The notes under the pieces: model-generated
What the model saw: only the letters and a program-made list of their open reading frames with translations
Told to the model about the DNA's origin: nothing
The model's database searches: none
Shown here: positions 7,307-13,916 of the stretch, one piece after another
Numbering within the stretch: the first letter of the stretch is position 1
Layout of the letters: each line of letters begins with the position of its first letter
Virus record (IMG/VR): IMGVR_UViG_3300033153_003192
Coordinates: 1 to 33,693 of that record
Length of the DNA stretch: 33,693 nucleotides
Direction: 5' to 3' (one strand)
Origin: a virus
Position numbers and translations under genes: made by a program

Positions 7307-7323
7307 AATTAAAAGGAATTAAA

Positions 7324-7488
7324 ATGGCTGAAAAGAGAAACAAGTTGGTCGGTTTTCAAGCAAGAGAATCAGAAGAGAACAGAATTATTGAGGTTGTATC
7401 AAAATCTGGTAAAACGAAAAGTGAGTTTTTAAGAGATACGATAATGAAAGAAGTTGAAAAACAAGAAAAAAAGCACAATATATTATAA
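7324..7488 (+). CDS. 54-aa ribbon-helix-helix (Arc/CopG-like) regulator
   Basis: First rightward gene, ATG at 7324 after AAAAGGAATTAAA. It reads as a complete ribbon-helix-helix: a short N-terminal strand (KLVGFQA, residues 7-13), helix A (SEENRIIEVVSKSG), a turn, and helix B (TKSEFLRDTIMKEVEK), then a Lys-rich tail. Such proteins bind DNA as dimers through the paired strands. Its position beside the divergent promoters and the CTTTAAA repeats suggests it represses or balances the two transcription blocks, like Arc or Mnt in P22. No CI-type repressor is seen elsewhere. The family is clear by pattern; the target is inferred. Confidence 0.7.
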   Translation: MAEKRNKLVGFQARESEENRIIEVVSKSGKTKSEFLRDTIMKEVEKQEKKHNIL

Positions 7489-7519
7489 TTGTGTTATCTA
7501 AATATAAAGGTTGGAGAAA

Positions 7520-7873
7520 ATGGCAACGTTAAGAATACAGTTAGAGGAAGCAAAAAACAAGACAGCAAGACTAGAAGAGGATATTAAAAATCTTAGTAAA
7601 GTTAATAATGCCAACAGAGATTTGAAAAGTGATTTAAAATCAGCTAACAACAAGCTAGAAGAAGTGAATCAAAGGCTTCACGATGTAGTAGTCATCACAG
7701 AGGCTTTTATATCAACAGAGAGAACTACCGAGCAAGAGGAAGTCGGAAACTATAGAGGAACGCCAAACTATGAGATGGTTGAAGTTGAATCTGAAGTAGT
7801 TAAGATTCTAAGAGTTATTTATAATGCTGCTAGCAAGAAGAGTACTAACTCTCTCGGCTATTCATCATTCTAA
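7520..7873 (+). CDS. Coiled-coil early protein, function unknown
   Basis: 117 residues from the ATG at 7520; an in-frame TTG nine bases earlier (7511) is less likely because an AAGG site at 7507-7510 has good spacing for the ATG. The first roughly 60 residues are a heptad-like coiled coil (LRIQLEEAKNKTARLEEDIK, then a second Leu-rich helix). The rest is mixed and acidic. No recognised domain. It follows the regulator by about 30 bases and is probably co-transcribed with it. Confidence 0.65.
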   Translation: MATLRIQLEEAKNKTARLEEDIKNLSKVNNANRDLKSDLKSANNKLEEVNQRLHDVVVITEAFISTERTTEQEEVGNYRGTPNYEMVEVESEVVKILRVIYNAASKKSTNSLGYSSF

Positions 7874-7889
7874 TAATAAAGGATATAGG

Positions 7890-7952
7890 ATGAATAAATT
7901 GCTTGACAAGTTTGAAAATTGGTGCGAGAAACAAGCTAAGAGGTTTTTCTAA
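7890..7952 (+). CDS. 20-aa micropeptide
   Basis: MNKLLDKFENWCEKQAKRFF: an amphipathic, basic helix. ATG after AAGGATATAGG, and its TAA overlaps the next ATG (TAATG), so it sits in a coupled gene string. Too short for certainty. Confidence 0.4.
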   Translation: MNKLLDKFENWCEKQAKRFF

Positions 7953-8020
7953 TGTCTATTATGGCATTGGTTGGGCTGTTATTGTTTGGAACTCTCTATA
8001 TGTTTAGAGAAGTTGCTTAA
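7952..8020 (+). CDS. 22-aa membrane micropeptide
   Basis: Starts on the stop of the previous micropeptide (TAATG). It is nearly all one hydrophobic helix (MALVGLLLFGTLYMF) with a charged C-terminal tip (REVA). It could be a membrane regulator or an unselected reading frame. Confidence 0.38.
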   Translation: MSIMALVGLLLFGTLYMFREVA

Positions 8021-8040
8021 ATTAAAGAAAGGTTAGGAAG

Positions 8041-8211
8041 ATGAAAAAAGAATATATTACAGCAAATCAACAGTTTGAAAAATGGTATGAAGAAAACAAA
8101 GATAAACTAAAAGAAAATACTGTGGGCGTAAGTGATGATTACAGAGTTAAACATACTGCAAATATGGCTTATATAGAGGGTTACTTTGATGGGATAAAGG
8201 AAAACAAATGA
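8041..8211 (+). CDS. 56-aa early protein, function unknown
   Basis: ATG at 8041 after AAAGGTTAGGAAG. Charged, aromatic-rich and soluble, with pattern QQFEKWYEENKDKLKEN in the first half and an aromatic C-terminal helix (MAYIEGYFDGIKEN). The stop overlaps the following ATG (ATGA). Small proteins ending in 'aYieGy.dGi' are common in phage early regions, but I cannot name a family. Confidence 0.6.
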   Translation: MKKEYITANQQFEKWYEENKDKLKENTVGVSDDYRVKHTANMAYIEGYFDGIKENK

Positions 8212-8420
8212 GCGAAGATGATTACAGAGACAATCAGTTAAATAAATACTTAGATGGCGATGATAGCCAAAATAGTAATTGTTGCAATGCTGCTATTTTA
8301 GAAGATAGTGATATTTGCTCTGAATGTCTTGAGCATTGTGTAACTATAACAGAAGAGTATGAAAATGCTATGTGCGACAAAGCGGATGCAGAAAGAGAAC
8401 TTAAAAGAGAAAGGGATTAA
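8208..8420 (+). CDS. Small Cys-rich zinc-binding protein
   Basis: 70 residues; overlaps the previous stop by four bases. The central CCNAAI...DICSECLEHC segment (about residues 25-45) is a zinc-knuckle type often seen in phage accessory proteins. It is flanked by an acidic N-terminus and a charged helical C-terminus. It ends four bases before the annealing-protein ATG. Role unknown; nucleic-acid binding is possible. Confidence 0.65.
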   Translation: MSEDDYRDNQLNKYLDGDDSQNSNCCNAAILEDSDICSECLEHCVTITEEYENAMCDKADAERELKRERD

Positions 8421-8424
8421 GACA

Positions 8425-9027
8425 ATGGAAACAAAAGGTATATATAAAAAGATAAACAACATAATGAAAAAAGTGGAGTTTGTTACAAAAGATGGAAAGT
8501 TAGGTTTTGGGAATAATCAGTTTTCGGTTGTTACTCACGACAAAGTCTTAAGTGTGGTAAGACAGCACTTTGTTGATGATGGAGTTATCGTCATACCACA
8601 TCAAGTAGAAAAAGCGGTGTGTGTTCCTGGAACTACTAAAAACGGTGGAGCAAAAATTAGAGTAGAAGCACTATATGATGTAACTTTTATTGATGTTGAT
8701 GATGGAAGCTCTATCGTGATTCGCTCAGAAGCCCACGCAGAAGATAATAGCGATAAGGGTGCTAACAAAGCTTTAACATACGCAGTTAAAAATGCACTAC
8801 TTAAAATCTTAATGCTTCAAACAGGTGATGATATTAACCAAGAAGTCGCGAATAAAATAAATGCTAAACAGATCACGATGTTAAAAGGTTTAATCGAATC
8901 AACAGAAACAGACTTGACAGATTTTTTAAATTATTATGGTGCTACAAGTTACGAAGATTTTGCTCAATCATATTTTGCTGGAGCAATCGACACTCTGCAA
9001 AAGAAACAAAAAAAGGCTAAATCGTGA
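8425..9027 (+). CDS. erf: Erf-type single-strand annealing protein
   Basis: Recombinase that anneals complementary single strands; in P22, Erf circularises the terminally redundant genome after entry. The 200-residue protein starts at the ATG 8425 (AGGGA upstream); an upstream in-frame ATG at 8359 lies inside the previous gene and is unlikely. ERF-family features: N-terminal helix with MKKVEFVTKDGKLGFGNNQF, the VVTHDKVLSVVR segment, beta-rich core (VEALYDVTFIDVDDGSSI), and the AHAEDNSDKGANKALTYAVKN stretch (split here by eye as helix plus loop) preceding LLKILMLQTGDD. The last roughly 60 residues form a variable helical tail ending in Lys. It heads a recombination cluster (Gp157-like, DUF1367, SSB-like, later RusA). 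Confidence 0.85.
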   Translation: METKGIYKKINNIMKKVEFVTKDGKLGFGNNQFSVVTHDKVLSVVRQHFVDDGVIVIPHQVEKAVCVPGTTKNGGAKIRVEALYDVTFIDVDDGSSIVIRSEAHAEDNSDKGANKALTYAVKNALLKILMLQTGDDINQEVANKINAKQITMLKGLIESTETDLTDFLNYYGATSYEDFAQSYFAGAIDTLQKKQKKAKS

Positions 9028-9521
9028 GCAAATTGACAAAACAATACACAACGAGTTTAGAAATAGCAAAGCCATCAGAGATTAATGCTGTTTTAGATGC
9101 CAAACTAGACGCTACAAGCTCTCAAAGTCTAACAGACTATGTTGGGCTAACTCTTGACAACTTAGAGGCTAAAATAGAGCGTATCAAACAAGCTGAAAAA
9201 GATATGAAACTTTTAAAAGATGATACTCAATGTCAAATTGATGTTATCAAAGGTGGTGTATCTAAATGGCTAACAGAATGTGGGGTTGATAAACTAGATG
9301 GTGATATAATTTCAAGTGTTAAAGTCACTCAACCAAAACCAAGTGAAGAGTTAATAATTACTACTGATACCGACAGTCTAATAAATATGGGATATTTTAA
9401 AACAACAGTCGATGAAACAGCTATCAAAAAAGATATTTTATCTGGTGTTGATGTAGATGGTGCAAAAATAGAAGTAACACACAAAGAAGATAGTATCGCG
9501 GTGTACAAGAAAAGAAAATGA
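9024..9521 (+). CDS. Gp157-like phage protein (recombination cluster)
   Basis: 165 residues; GTG start at 9024 overlapping the TGA of the Erf-like gene (GTGA). Layout matches the Siphovirus Gp157 family: a helical, Lys/Glu-rich first half (LEAKIERIKQAEKDMKLLKD, then a second helix), a beta strand with the substrate-like motif (ISSVKVTQPKPSEE), and the end IKKDILSGVDVDGAKIEVT then SIAVYKK, as in 'iKk.lk.G..v.Ga.l....sl.i'. Family members sit beside annealing proteins and have no proven activity. Tight coupling to Erf suggests joint action. Confidence 0.72.
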   Translation: MSKLTKQYTTSLEIAKPSEINAVLDAKLDATSSQSLTDYVGLTLDNLEAKIERIKQAEKDMKLLKDDTQCQIDVIKGGVSKWLTECGVDKLDGDIISSVKVTQPKPSEELIITTDTDSLINMGYFKTTVDETAIKKDILSGVDVDGAKIEVTHKEDSIAVYKKRK

Positions 9522-9919
9522 AACTCTTACTCAAACGACTTAACAACGCTTTTATTCCAATAGATGATGAGGGCGTGGAGGCATTTAGTAAAGTCAAAGA
9601 GGGCGAGGAGATTCTTGTAGAGTATAAACGTCATAGAAATGTCGGAAATCACAAGCGGTTATTTTCGATGCTGAAAGGAGTAGTTAGCAACACTGACCGA
9701 TACAAAACAGTAGATAATTTACTATCGGTTATTAAACTTAAGTCGGGACATTTTGAGACTATTGTCACTCACAAAGGCGATGCGGTGTATATTCCAAAGA
9801 GTATAAATTTCGCATCAATGAGTGAGGATAAGTTTCAAGAGTTCTTTAGTAGTGCTATAAATATTTGTTTGGAGATTATTCCTGAACAAGATATGGATAG
9901 TATTTTAAGATATGTATAA
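9518..9919 (+). CDS. DUF1367-like protein
   Basis: 133 residues, overlapping the previous stop (ATGA). The pattern EYKRHRNVGNHKRLFSMLKG (about residues 35-54) and SINFASMSEDKFQEFFSSAI (about 94-113) are the two signatures of DUF1367 proteins, found in phage recombination/nin-like regions. They resemble the NinB/Orf-type recombination mediators in context, although no activity has been shown. It stands third in the coupled Erf-Gp157-like-DUF1367 string, which strengthens a recombination role by association. Confidence 0.68.
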   Translation: MKLLLKRLNNAFIPIDDEGVEAFSKVKEGEEILVEYKRHRNVGNHKRLFSMLKGVVSNTDRYKTVDNLLSVIKLKSGHFETIVTHKGDAVYIPKSINFASMSEDKFQEFFSSAINICLEIIPEQDMDSILRYV

Positions 9920-9931
9920 AAGGAAAATAAA

Positions 9932-10216
9932 GTGAAAAAATTTAATTTATTAATGATGCTAGCAGGACTTACTGCTGCATTTGGTGGAAGCGGAAGTATG
10001 GTTGTAGATAGAAATTCTAAGGCAGGAGGGCAAGTCTTTGATTTAGTTGACTTACAAAATGCTTCTGCTTCAAAAAGAGTTATGAGACTAGAGCGTGGTT
10101 CACAGCCAGAACATAGAAAAGCTCGAAGATTTGACAGAGCAACGACAAGAGCAAGAAAAGCTAAAAATAGATACGGGAACAACATTGACGCTCGTGGCAA
10201 ACTTGTAAGAAACTAA
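9932..10216 (+). CDS. Basic 94-aa protein with hydrophobic N-terminus
   Basis: GTG start at 9932 after AAAAGGAAAATAAA. The first roughly 20 residues are a short hydrophobic segment (FNLLMMLAGLTAAFGGSGS), which may be a signal or membrane anchor. The second half is strikingly Arg/Lys rich (HRKARRFDRATTRARKAKNR), suggesting nucleic-acid or phosphate binding. It overlaps nothing and is followed one base on by another basic micropeptide. No family recognised. Confidence 0.55.
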   Translation: MKKFNLLMMLAGLTAAFGGSGSMVVDRNSKAGGQVFDLVDLQNASASKRVMRLERGSQPEHRKARRFDRATTRARKAKNRYGNNIDARGKLVRN

Positions 10217-10294
10217 ATGAAAACTAAAAAGCTCAAAGGTGTAAAACCTTTCAAACGTAGAAGTTATAAAATGAATCGAAAAGGACGGAAATAA
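10217..10294 (+). CDS. 25-aa highly basic micropeptide
   Basis: ATG one base after the previous stop; its TAA overlaps the next ATG (TAATG). Twelve of 25 residues are Lys or Arg (PFKRRSYKMNRKGRK at the end). It could bind RNA/DNA. Coding status rests on gene packing only. Confidence 0.42.
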   Translation: MKTKKLKGVKPFKRRSYKMNRKGRK

Positions 10295-10671
10295 TGAGTA
10301 AAAAATTAGCAGTAGCAAACGGAAGCTACACAAAAGACGGGCAAGAAAAAACAAGATGGGTAAATGTCGGAGTTATTTTAGAGAAAAATGGCAAAGAGTT
10401 TGCATTAATTGATCCAACAATCAACTTTGCAGCATTTCCAAGAGAGCAAGGCAAAGATATGGTGATGGTCGGGGTTTTTGATGATGCTAACCAAAACAAT
10501 CAGCAAGGCGGTAATAATAATTATCAGCAACAAGCACCTCAACAAAATCAACAGCAACAACAGCACCCTCAGGGCTACAACCAAACCCAGAGTTATCAAC
10601 AGCCAGTTCAAGAGTATAAAAACGCTCAAGGTCAGTTGACAGATGTTAATGGTAATATTTTACCACAGTAG
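10294..10671 (+). CDS. Possible single-strand DNA-binding protein with Q-rich tail
   Basis: 125 residues. The first roughly 70 form a compact beta-rich domain (KLAVANGSYTKDGQEKTRWV, VGVILEKNGKEFALIDPTIN, FAAFP) that resembles small OB-fold-like phage proteins annotated as SSB. The next roughly 40 residues are almost pure Gln/Asn/Pro, a disordered linker like those of SSBs, and the tip is QLTDVNGNILPQ. The usual acidic DDxPF tip is absent, so partner binding would differ. Context (Erf, Gp157-like, DUF1367) fits a recombination SSB. The family call is tentative; a structure search would decide. Confidence 0.45.
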   Translation: MSKKLAVANGSYTKDGQEKTRWVNVGVILEKNGKEFALIDPTINFAAFPREQGKDMVMVGVFDDANQNNQQGGNNNYQQQAPQQNQQQQQHPQGYNQTQSYQQPVQEYKNAQGQLTDVNGNILPQ

Positions 10672-10673
10672 CT

Positions 10674-10799
10674 ATGACCGACAGACAAAAAACTCAAGAT
10701 GCTCTAATGTTAGCACTTGAGAAAAAAGAGTATTGGGCTAAAGAAGTTGTTAGGTTGATGGAAGAGTTGGAGAAAGGAGATGAGAAAAATGGCCAATAA
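10674..10799 (+). CDS. 41-aa helical peptide, function unknown
   Basis: ATG at 10674, three bases after the previous stop. Charged amphipathic helix (LMLALEKKEYWAKEVVRLME). It ends overlapping the start of the next gene, in a different frame. No recognised family. Confidence 0.45.
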   Translation: MTDRQKTQDALMLALEKKEYWAKEVVRLMEELEKGDEKNGQ

Positions 10800-11073
10800 A
10801 GAAAAAGAGATAGAATTTAACATATTTATTTCTGAATTTTTAGGACAAGAACTAAGTGCGTTTGATTTAGCTAAAGAAGCATTTATCTATTTTGATAATC
10901 AGGCTTGTAAGCAACCGCTGAAAAAAGATATAGAAATTGCAAAACTTGAGGGAATGTTAGAAGCTATGAAAAAAGAAGTTTTTAGACTTCATCCAGATGA
11001 TTGTAACTGCATGACTTGTGAGGAGGCTAAAGATGCTATAATACGGAATAAAAGGATACAAAGTGAAATGTAA
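10789..11073 (+). CDS. 94-aa protein, function unknown
   Basis: The ATG at 10789 is preferred over 10780 because GGAG at 10776-10779 has workable spacing only for the former. Helical, acidic protein with a hydrophobic centre (FISEFLGQELSAFDLAKEAF) and a Cys cluster near the end (DDCNCMTCEEA) that could bind a metal. Its end overlaps the following zinc peptide in another frame. No recognised domain. Confidence 0.58.
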   Translation: MANKEKEIEFNIFISEFLGQELSAFDLAKEAFIYFDNQACKQPLKKDIEIAKLEGMLEAMKKEVFRLHPDDCNCMTCEEAKDAIIRNKRIQSEM

Positions 11074-11149
11074 TTACTGTGGTTGTCTAGAAACGATAAG
11101 AGATTTGCACAATAGATTGTTTTGTAAAAAGTGCGGGAGATTAAAATGA
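11063..11149 (+). CDS. 28-aa zinc-ribbon micropeptide (GTG start)
   Basis: GTG at 11063 with AAAGGATAC upstream. Contains KCNYCGC and CKKCGRLK, two Cys pairs about 16 residues apart: a minimal zinc ribbon. Its TGA overlaps the next ATG (ATGA), so it is likely translated. Confidence 0.5.
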   Translation: MKCNYCGCLETIRDLHNRLFCKKCGRLK

Positions 11150-11256
11150 ATTGGATTGATTATCTTATCATCGGGTTTTGTTTGGTTGGAACTTTTATTC
11201 TTTATGTGGAATTAAAGCCGAGAAGAAAGCTAGGGTGTAATCATAAGTGGTGGTAA
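11146..11256 (+). CDS. 36-aa membrane micropeptide
   Basis: Coupled to the zinc peptide by ATGA overlap. One hydrophobic helix (YLIIGFCLVGTFILYVEL) then a basic tail (KPRRKLGCNHKWW) with possible metal ligands. Last gene before the structured RNA region 11265-11491. Confidence 0.48.
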   Translation: MNWIDYLIIGFCLVGTFILYVELKPRRKLGCNHKWW

Positions 11257-11264
11257 ACTTTTGA

Positions 11265-11379
11265 TGGAGTGGTAGAAGAACAAGCGAGTAGTGTGGAAAG
11301 GCATCGCATTAAAATGTAACGTATGAGTACATTGTAGCTTTTTATATTAAGCCGACTATATAAATATTCTACCACTTCA
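11265..11379 (+). ncRNA. Structured RNA candidate closed by a 13-bp stem
   Basis: Between the membrane micropeptide and the ParB-like gene. TGGAGTGGTAGAA (11265-11277) pairs with TTCTACCACTTCA (11367-11379): 13 consecutive pairs with one G-U. Inside are three possible hairpins: GCGA/TCGC (11284-11287/11304-11307, weak), AATGTA/TACATT (11313-11318/11328-11333, 9-base loop) and TTTATAT/ATATAAA (11341-11347/11358-11364, 10-base loop). The whole would be a multi-branched RNA of about 115 nt. No open frame with a ribosome site covers it. It is not a tRNA: no acceptor CCA or T-loop pattern. No known RNA class recognised. Confidence 0.5.
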
Positions 11380-11387
11380 CAAAGAGT

Positions 11388-11404
11388 TTATGATATAATT
11401 GTTA
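11388..11404 (+). promoter_or_regulatory. Promoter candidate for the ParB-like/PAPS-reductase-like operon
   Basis: TTATGATATAAT (extended -10 TGA + TATAAT at 11394-11399) followed by TTGTTA. It resembles the two leftward late promoters (TTATGGTATAAT). No clear -35; that position is taken by the 3' arm of the 13-bp stem. A start near 11406 gives a leader of about 130 nt to the ATG at 11536. Confidence 0.5.
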
Positions 11405-11418
11405 CTGAGTTTTTAAAC

Positions 11419-11491
11419 AAGAGTAGTGATAGGTCTTCCAACCGCCTCGCTCCTACTCTTTTTTAAGGACTTCTTGAGCGAAAGGTTGGAA
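11419..11491 (+). ncRNA. H-type pseudoknot in the ParB-like gene leader
   Basis: Stem 1 pairs AAGAGTAG (11419-11426) with CTACTCTT (11453-11460). Its loop holds TTCCAACC (11436-11443) and CGCTC (11448-11452), which pair downstream with GGTTGGAA (11484-11491) and GAGCG (11476-11480): 13 pairs with a 4x3 internal loop. Stem 2's 5' arm ends at 11452 and stem 1's 3' arm starts at 11453, so the stems can stack with no linker; loops are 9 and 15 nt. T's at 11459-11464 also make stem 1 a weak terminator-like hairpin, which would yield a short RNA instead. The ATG of the gene follows 44 bases later with no strong ribosome site. Confidence 0.55.
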
Positions 11492-11535
11492 CTTTCTTAC
11501 TCTCCCTTAAATTTAATAATCCAGAAGACGAAATT

Positions 11536-12711
11536 ATGGAAAATACAAAAAAAGAAAGTGGTGCGGTAAAGCAGGCAATTATTGATATAAAAGTAATTTG
11601 CAAAAGGTTAGGCTTCTTAGAACTTGACGAAAAAATAGAAGCTATAAATGCAATAAGAGAAGAAATTCATAACATTAGTCCTTTTAAATCAGAGCCTGTT
11701 GATCTTATCAGATGGGTAAAAAACGATACTGTTGGAGCGAATGATTACAATCCAAACACAGTAGCACCTCCTGAAATGGAACTTCTAAGACTTTCTATCG
11801 CAAGTGATGGATTCACTCAACCGATTGTTACGTGGGCTAACTCCAAACAACACGAAAATGAAGTTATTGACGGTTTTCACAGGCATAGAGTTGGGAAAGA
11901 GTGCAAAGATATTCAATCAAGGATTCACGGGTATCTGCCGATTGTTGCTCTTAGTGAAGACAGAGAATCAAAGACCGACAGAATGGCATCTACTGTGAGA
12001 CACAATAGAGCCAGAGGTAAGCATAAAGTTGATGCAATGTCTGATATGGTAGTAGAATTGAAAAATAGAAACTGGTCAAATTCTAGAATTTGCCGTGAGC
12101 TTGGAATGGATGATGATGAGGTTTTAAGACTTTGTCAAATTACAGGGCTGCAAGATTTATTCAAAGACGATGATTTCTCCAAATCGTGGGATGTAGGAGA
12201 AAGTGAAGTATGTAATTTTGAGGCATTGACCGATGAAGTAACAGAGTTTGAAAGAGAGTTTTTGAACTTCAGAACAACAGTTAATACATCATACGACAGA
12301 ATAATGCACACTTATGATAAGTGGGAGTGTCACCAGAATGGATTCTTTGCTCAAAATGTAGAGGGAATGTCTAAAGAAGAGTGCGAAGAGGAGTTTGCAG
12401 ATTTATTGCGAAGTCCACACGATTTTGAATTAGCACTTCAGGGTGTCACGAAAGAATGGAAATTTTCTTGTGAGCATTATTTAACAAACAAAGCATCTAA
12501 TCGTATTGCGTGGCTTGGGCAAGCATCAGTATGTTATGCAAGAGGAATTCCTGCAAAGTTCACAGGCGGATGGTTCAAACTAACAAAAGAAGAGCAAAAT
12601 ATAGCTGATGAACTAGCATTAAAATATCTTAATCTTTGGTTAGATGAAAACGGTAAAGAAATGTTGAAGATGGAAATAGCAAAACCTGATAGACAAGTGG
12701 AGTTATACTAA
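11536..12711 (+). CDS. ParB/Srx-like nuclease-fold protein, IbrB-like
   Basis: 391 residues. After a helical N-terminus, a ParB-N/sulfiredoxin-fold domain spans about residues 55-165: NDYNPNTVAPPEMELLRLSI, IASDGFTQPIVTW, and the nucleotide-binding motif IDGFHRHRVGKE (111-122). A helix-turn-helix-like segment follows (about 172-205: NWSNSRICRELGMDDDEVLR). The C-terminal half is unassigned. It overlaps by one base with a PAPS-reductase-like gene. This pair is the IbrB/IbrA arrangement found in many phages and some pathogenic E. coli; its biochemical role is not settled. ParB-fold domains can bind ATP/CTP, and some act as kinases. A partition role is unlikely: no ParA, and the partner is fixed. 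The long structured leader suggests control at RNA level. Confidence 0.8.
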   Translation: MENTKKESGAVKQAIIDIKVICKRLGFLELDEKIEAINAIREEIHNISPFKSEPVDLIRWVKNDTVGANDYNPNTVAPPEMELLRLSIASDGFTQPIVTWANSKQHENEVIDGFHRHRVGKECKDIQSRIHGYLPIVALSEDRESKTDRMASTVRHNRARGKHKVDAMSDMVVELKNRNWSNSRICRELGMDDDEVLRLCQITGLQDLFKDDDFSKSWDVGESEVCNFEALTDEVTEFEREFLNFRTTVNTSYDRIMHTYDKWECHQNGFFAQNVEGMSKEECEEEFADLLRSPHDFELALQGVTKEWKFSCEHYLTNKASNRIAWLGQASVCYARGIPAKFTGGWFKLTKEEQNIADELALKYLNLWLDENGKEMLKMEIAKPDRQVELY

Positions 12712-13916
12712 TGAGAGTAAAAAAATATAAAAGAGAGAATGTCTTATCGGCTTCTTTAAAAAGAGTTAATAAGATATTTGACGACTTTGAAAACATTTAT
12801 ATATCGTTTAGTGGAGGTAAAGATAGTTCTGTTATGTCTCACTTAGTATTACAGGAAGCAAGAAAACGCAACAGAAAAGTAGGCTATTTAATAATTGACT
12901 TGGAAGCTCAATATGTAGACACTATCACTCATATAGAGTATATGATAGATGAGTATCAAGATGTTATTGATTTGCACTGGGTTTGTGTTCCTCTGCTGTT
13001 AAGAAATGCTTTAACTAACTATGAACCAAGATGGACTTGTTGGGATGAAGAAAAAAAAGATATTTGGGTTAGAGAAAAACCACCAATGGCAAAAGTTGCA
13101 GAAGACTATCCTTTCTTCGTTGATAAAATGGAGTTTGAAGAGTTTATGATTCTGTTTGGAGAGTGGTATGGTGGGGATAAAAAAACAGTTGCTCTTGTCG
13201 GCATTAGAGCAGATGAAAGTCTTCACAGATATAGAGCAATTACAGCGTATAAACACGGTTCAATGCACGATGATTTACATTGGACTTCTTTACAAGAAAA
13301 AAATCTATTTAATGCTTACCCGATATATGATTGGAAAACAGAGGATATATGGAGATTTCACGGCAAATACCCAAATTTAAAACATAATGAAATTTACGAC
13401 AAAATGAATATGGCTGGAGTAAAGTTATCACAGCAGCGATTATGCCAACCTTATGGAGATGATCAGCGACAAGGATTATGGTTATATCATATCTTGGAGC
13501 CTGAAACGTGGGGTAAAGTAATCAATAGAGTGAATGGTGCCAATAGTGGAGCATTATATATTAGAGAGACGGGGAATATGACAGGGTACAATAAAATATC
13601 TAAGCCAGAAGGGCATACTTGGGAGAGTTTTACAAATATGCTATTATCCACTTTGCCAAAACAAACATCTGATCACTATGTGAAAAGCTTTAAAAAGTTT
13701 ATAGTGTCTTGGCAAGATAGAGGCTATGTGAAGATACCAGACGAAGCACCACACGACTTAGAGGTAACACAGTGGGCACCATCTTGGAAAAGAATGGCAA
13801 AAACAATTCTAAGAAATGATTATTGGTGTAAAGGACTAGGGCAATCACAACCAAAATCTGATGCATACCAAAGGTTTAAAGATATGAAAAAAAGAAAGGA
13901 GGTAGGTATAAAATGA
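12711..13916 (+). CDS. PAPS reductase-like PP-loop protein (DUF3440/IbrA-like)
   Basis: 401 residues. N-terminal PP-loop ATPase motif ISFSGGKDSSV (31-41), then the family landmarks GIRADES (164-170), PIYDWKTEDIWRF (204-216) and a C-terminal DUF3440-like region (AGVKLSQQRLCQPYGDDQRQ at about 235-254, SWQDRGY, APSWKRMAKTILRNDYWCKG near the end). PP-loop enzymes adenylate a substrate; relatives include PAPS reductases and DndC of DNA phosphorothioation. Cysteines at about 110, 245 and near the C-terminus could hold sulfur or a cluster. It is translationally coupled to the ParB-like gene. A nucleic-acid or nucleotide thiolation/modification role is an inference; the known Ibr pair was named for a regulatory phenotype. 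Confidence 0.85.
   Translation: MRVKKYKRENVLSASLKRVNKIFDDFENIYISFSGGKDSSVMSHLVLQEARKRNRKVGYLIIDLEAQYVDTITHIEYMIDEYQDVIDLHWVCVPLLLRNALTNYEPRWTCWDEEKKDIWVREKPPMAKVAEDYPFFVDKMEFEEFMILFGEWYGGDKKTVALVGIRADESLHRYRAITAYKHGSMHDDLHWTSLQEKNLFNAYPIYDWKTEDIWRFHGKYPNLKHNEIYDKMNMAGVKLSQQRLCQPYGDDQRQGLWLYHILEPETWGKVINRVNGANSGALYIRETGNMTGYNKISKPEGHTWESFTNMLLSTLPKQTSDHYVKSFKKFIVSWQDRGYVKIPDEAPHDLEVTQWAPSWKRMAKTILRNDYWCKGLGQSQPKSDAYQRFKDMKKRKEVGIK

Noticed and set aside
8359-8424. Earlier start for the Erf-like gene
   Set aside because: It would lie wholly within the zinc-protein gene in another frame and lacks a ribosome site; the ATG at 8425 follows the previous stop directly.
11265-11379. tRNA-like cloverleaf
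   Set aside because: A long closing stem with three inner hairpins looks tRNA-like, but the stem has 13 pairs, there is no TTCGA-type T-loop, no plausible anticodon loop and no CCA end.
11419-11464. Attenuator with antiterminator
   Set aside because: The competing 3' arm (11476-11491) lies downstream of the T-run, so it is made too late to prevent termination. A pseudoknot or a simple weak terminator fits better.
11536-12711. Plasmid-type ParB partition protein
   Set aside because: No ParA or centromere-like repeats nearby, and the fixed partner is a PAPS-reductase-like protein, so the IbrB-like reading is preferred.
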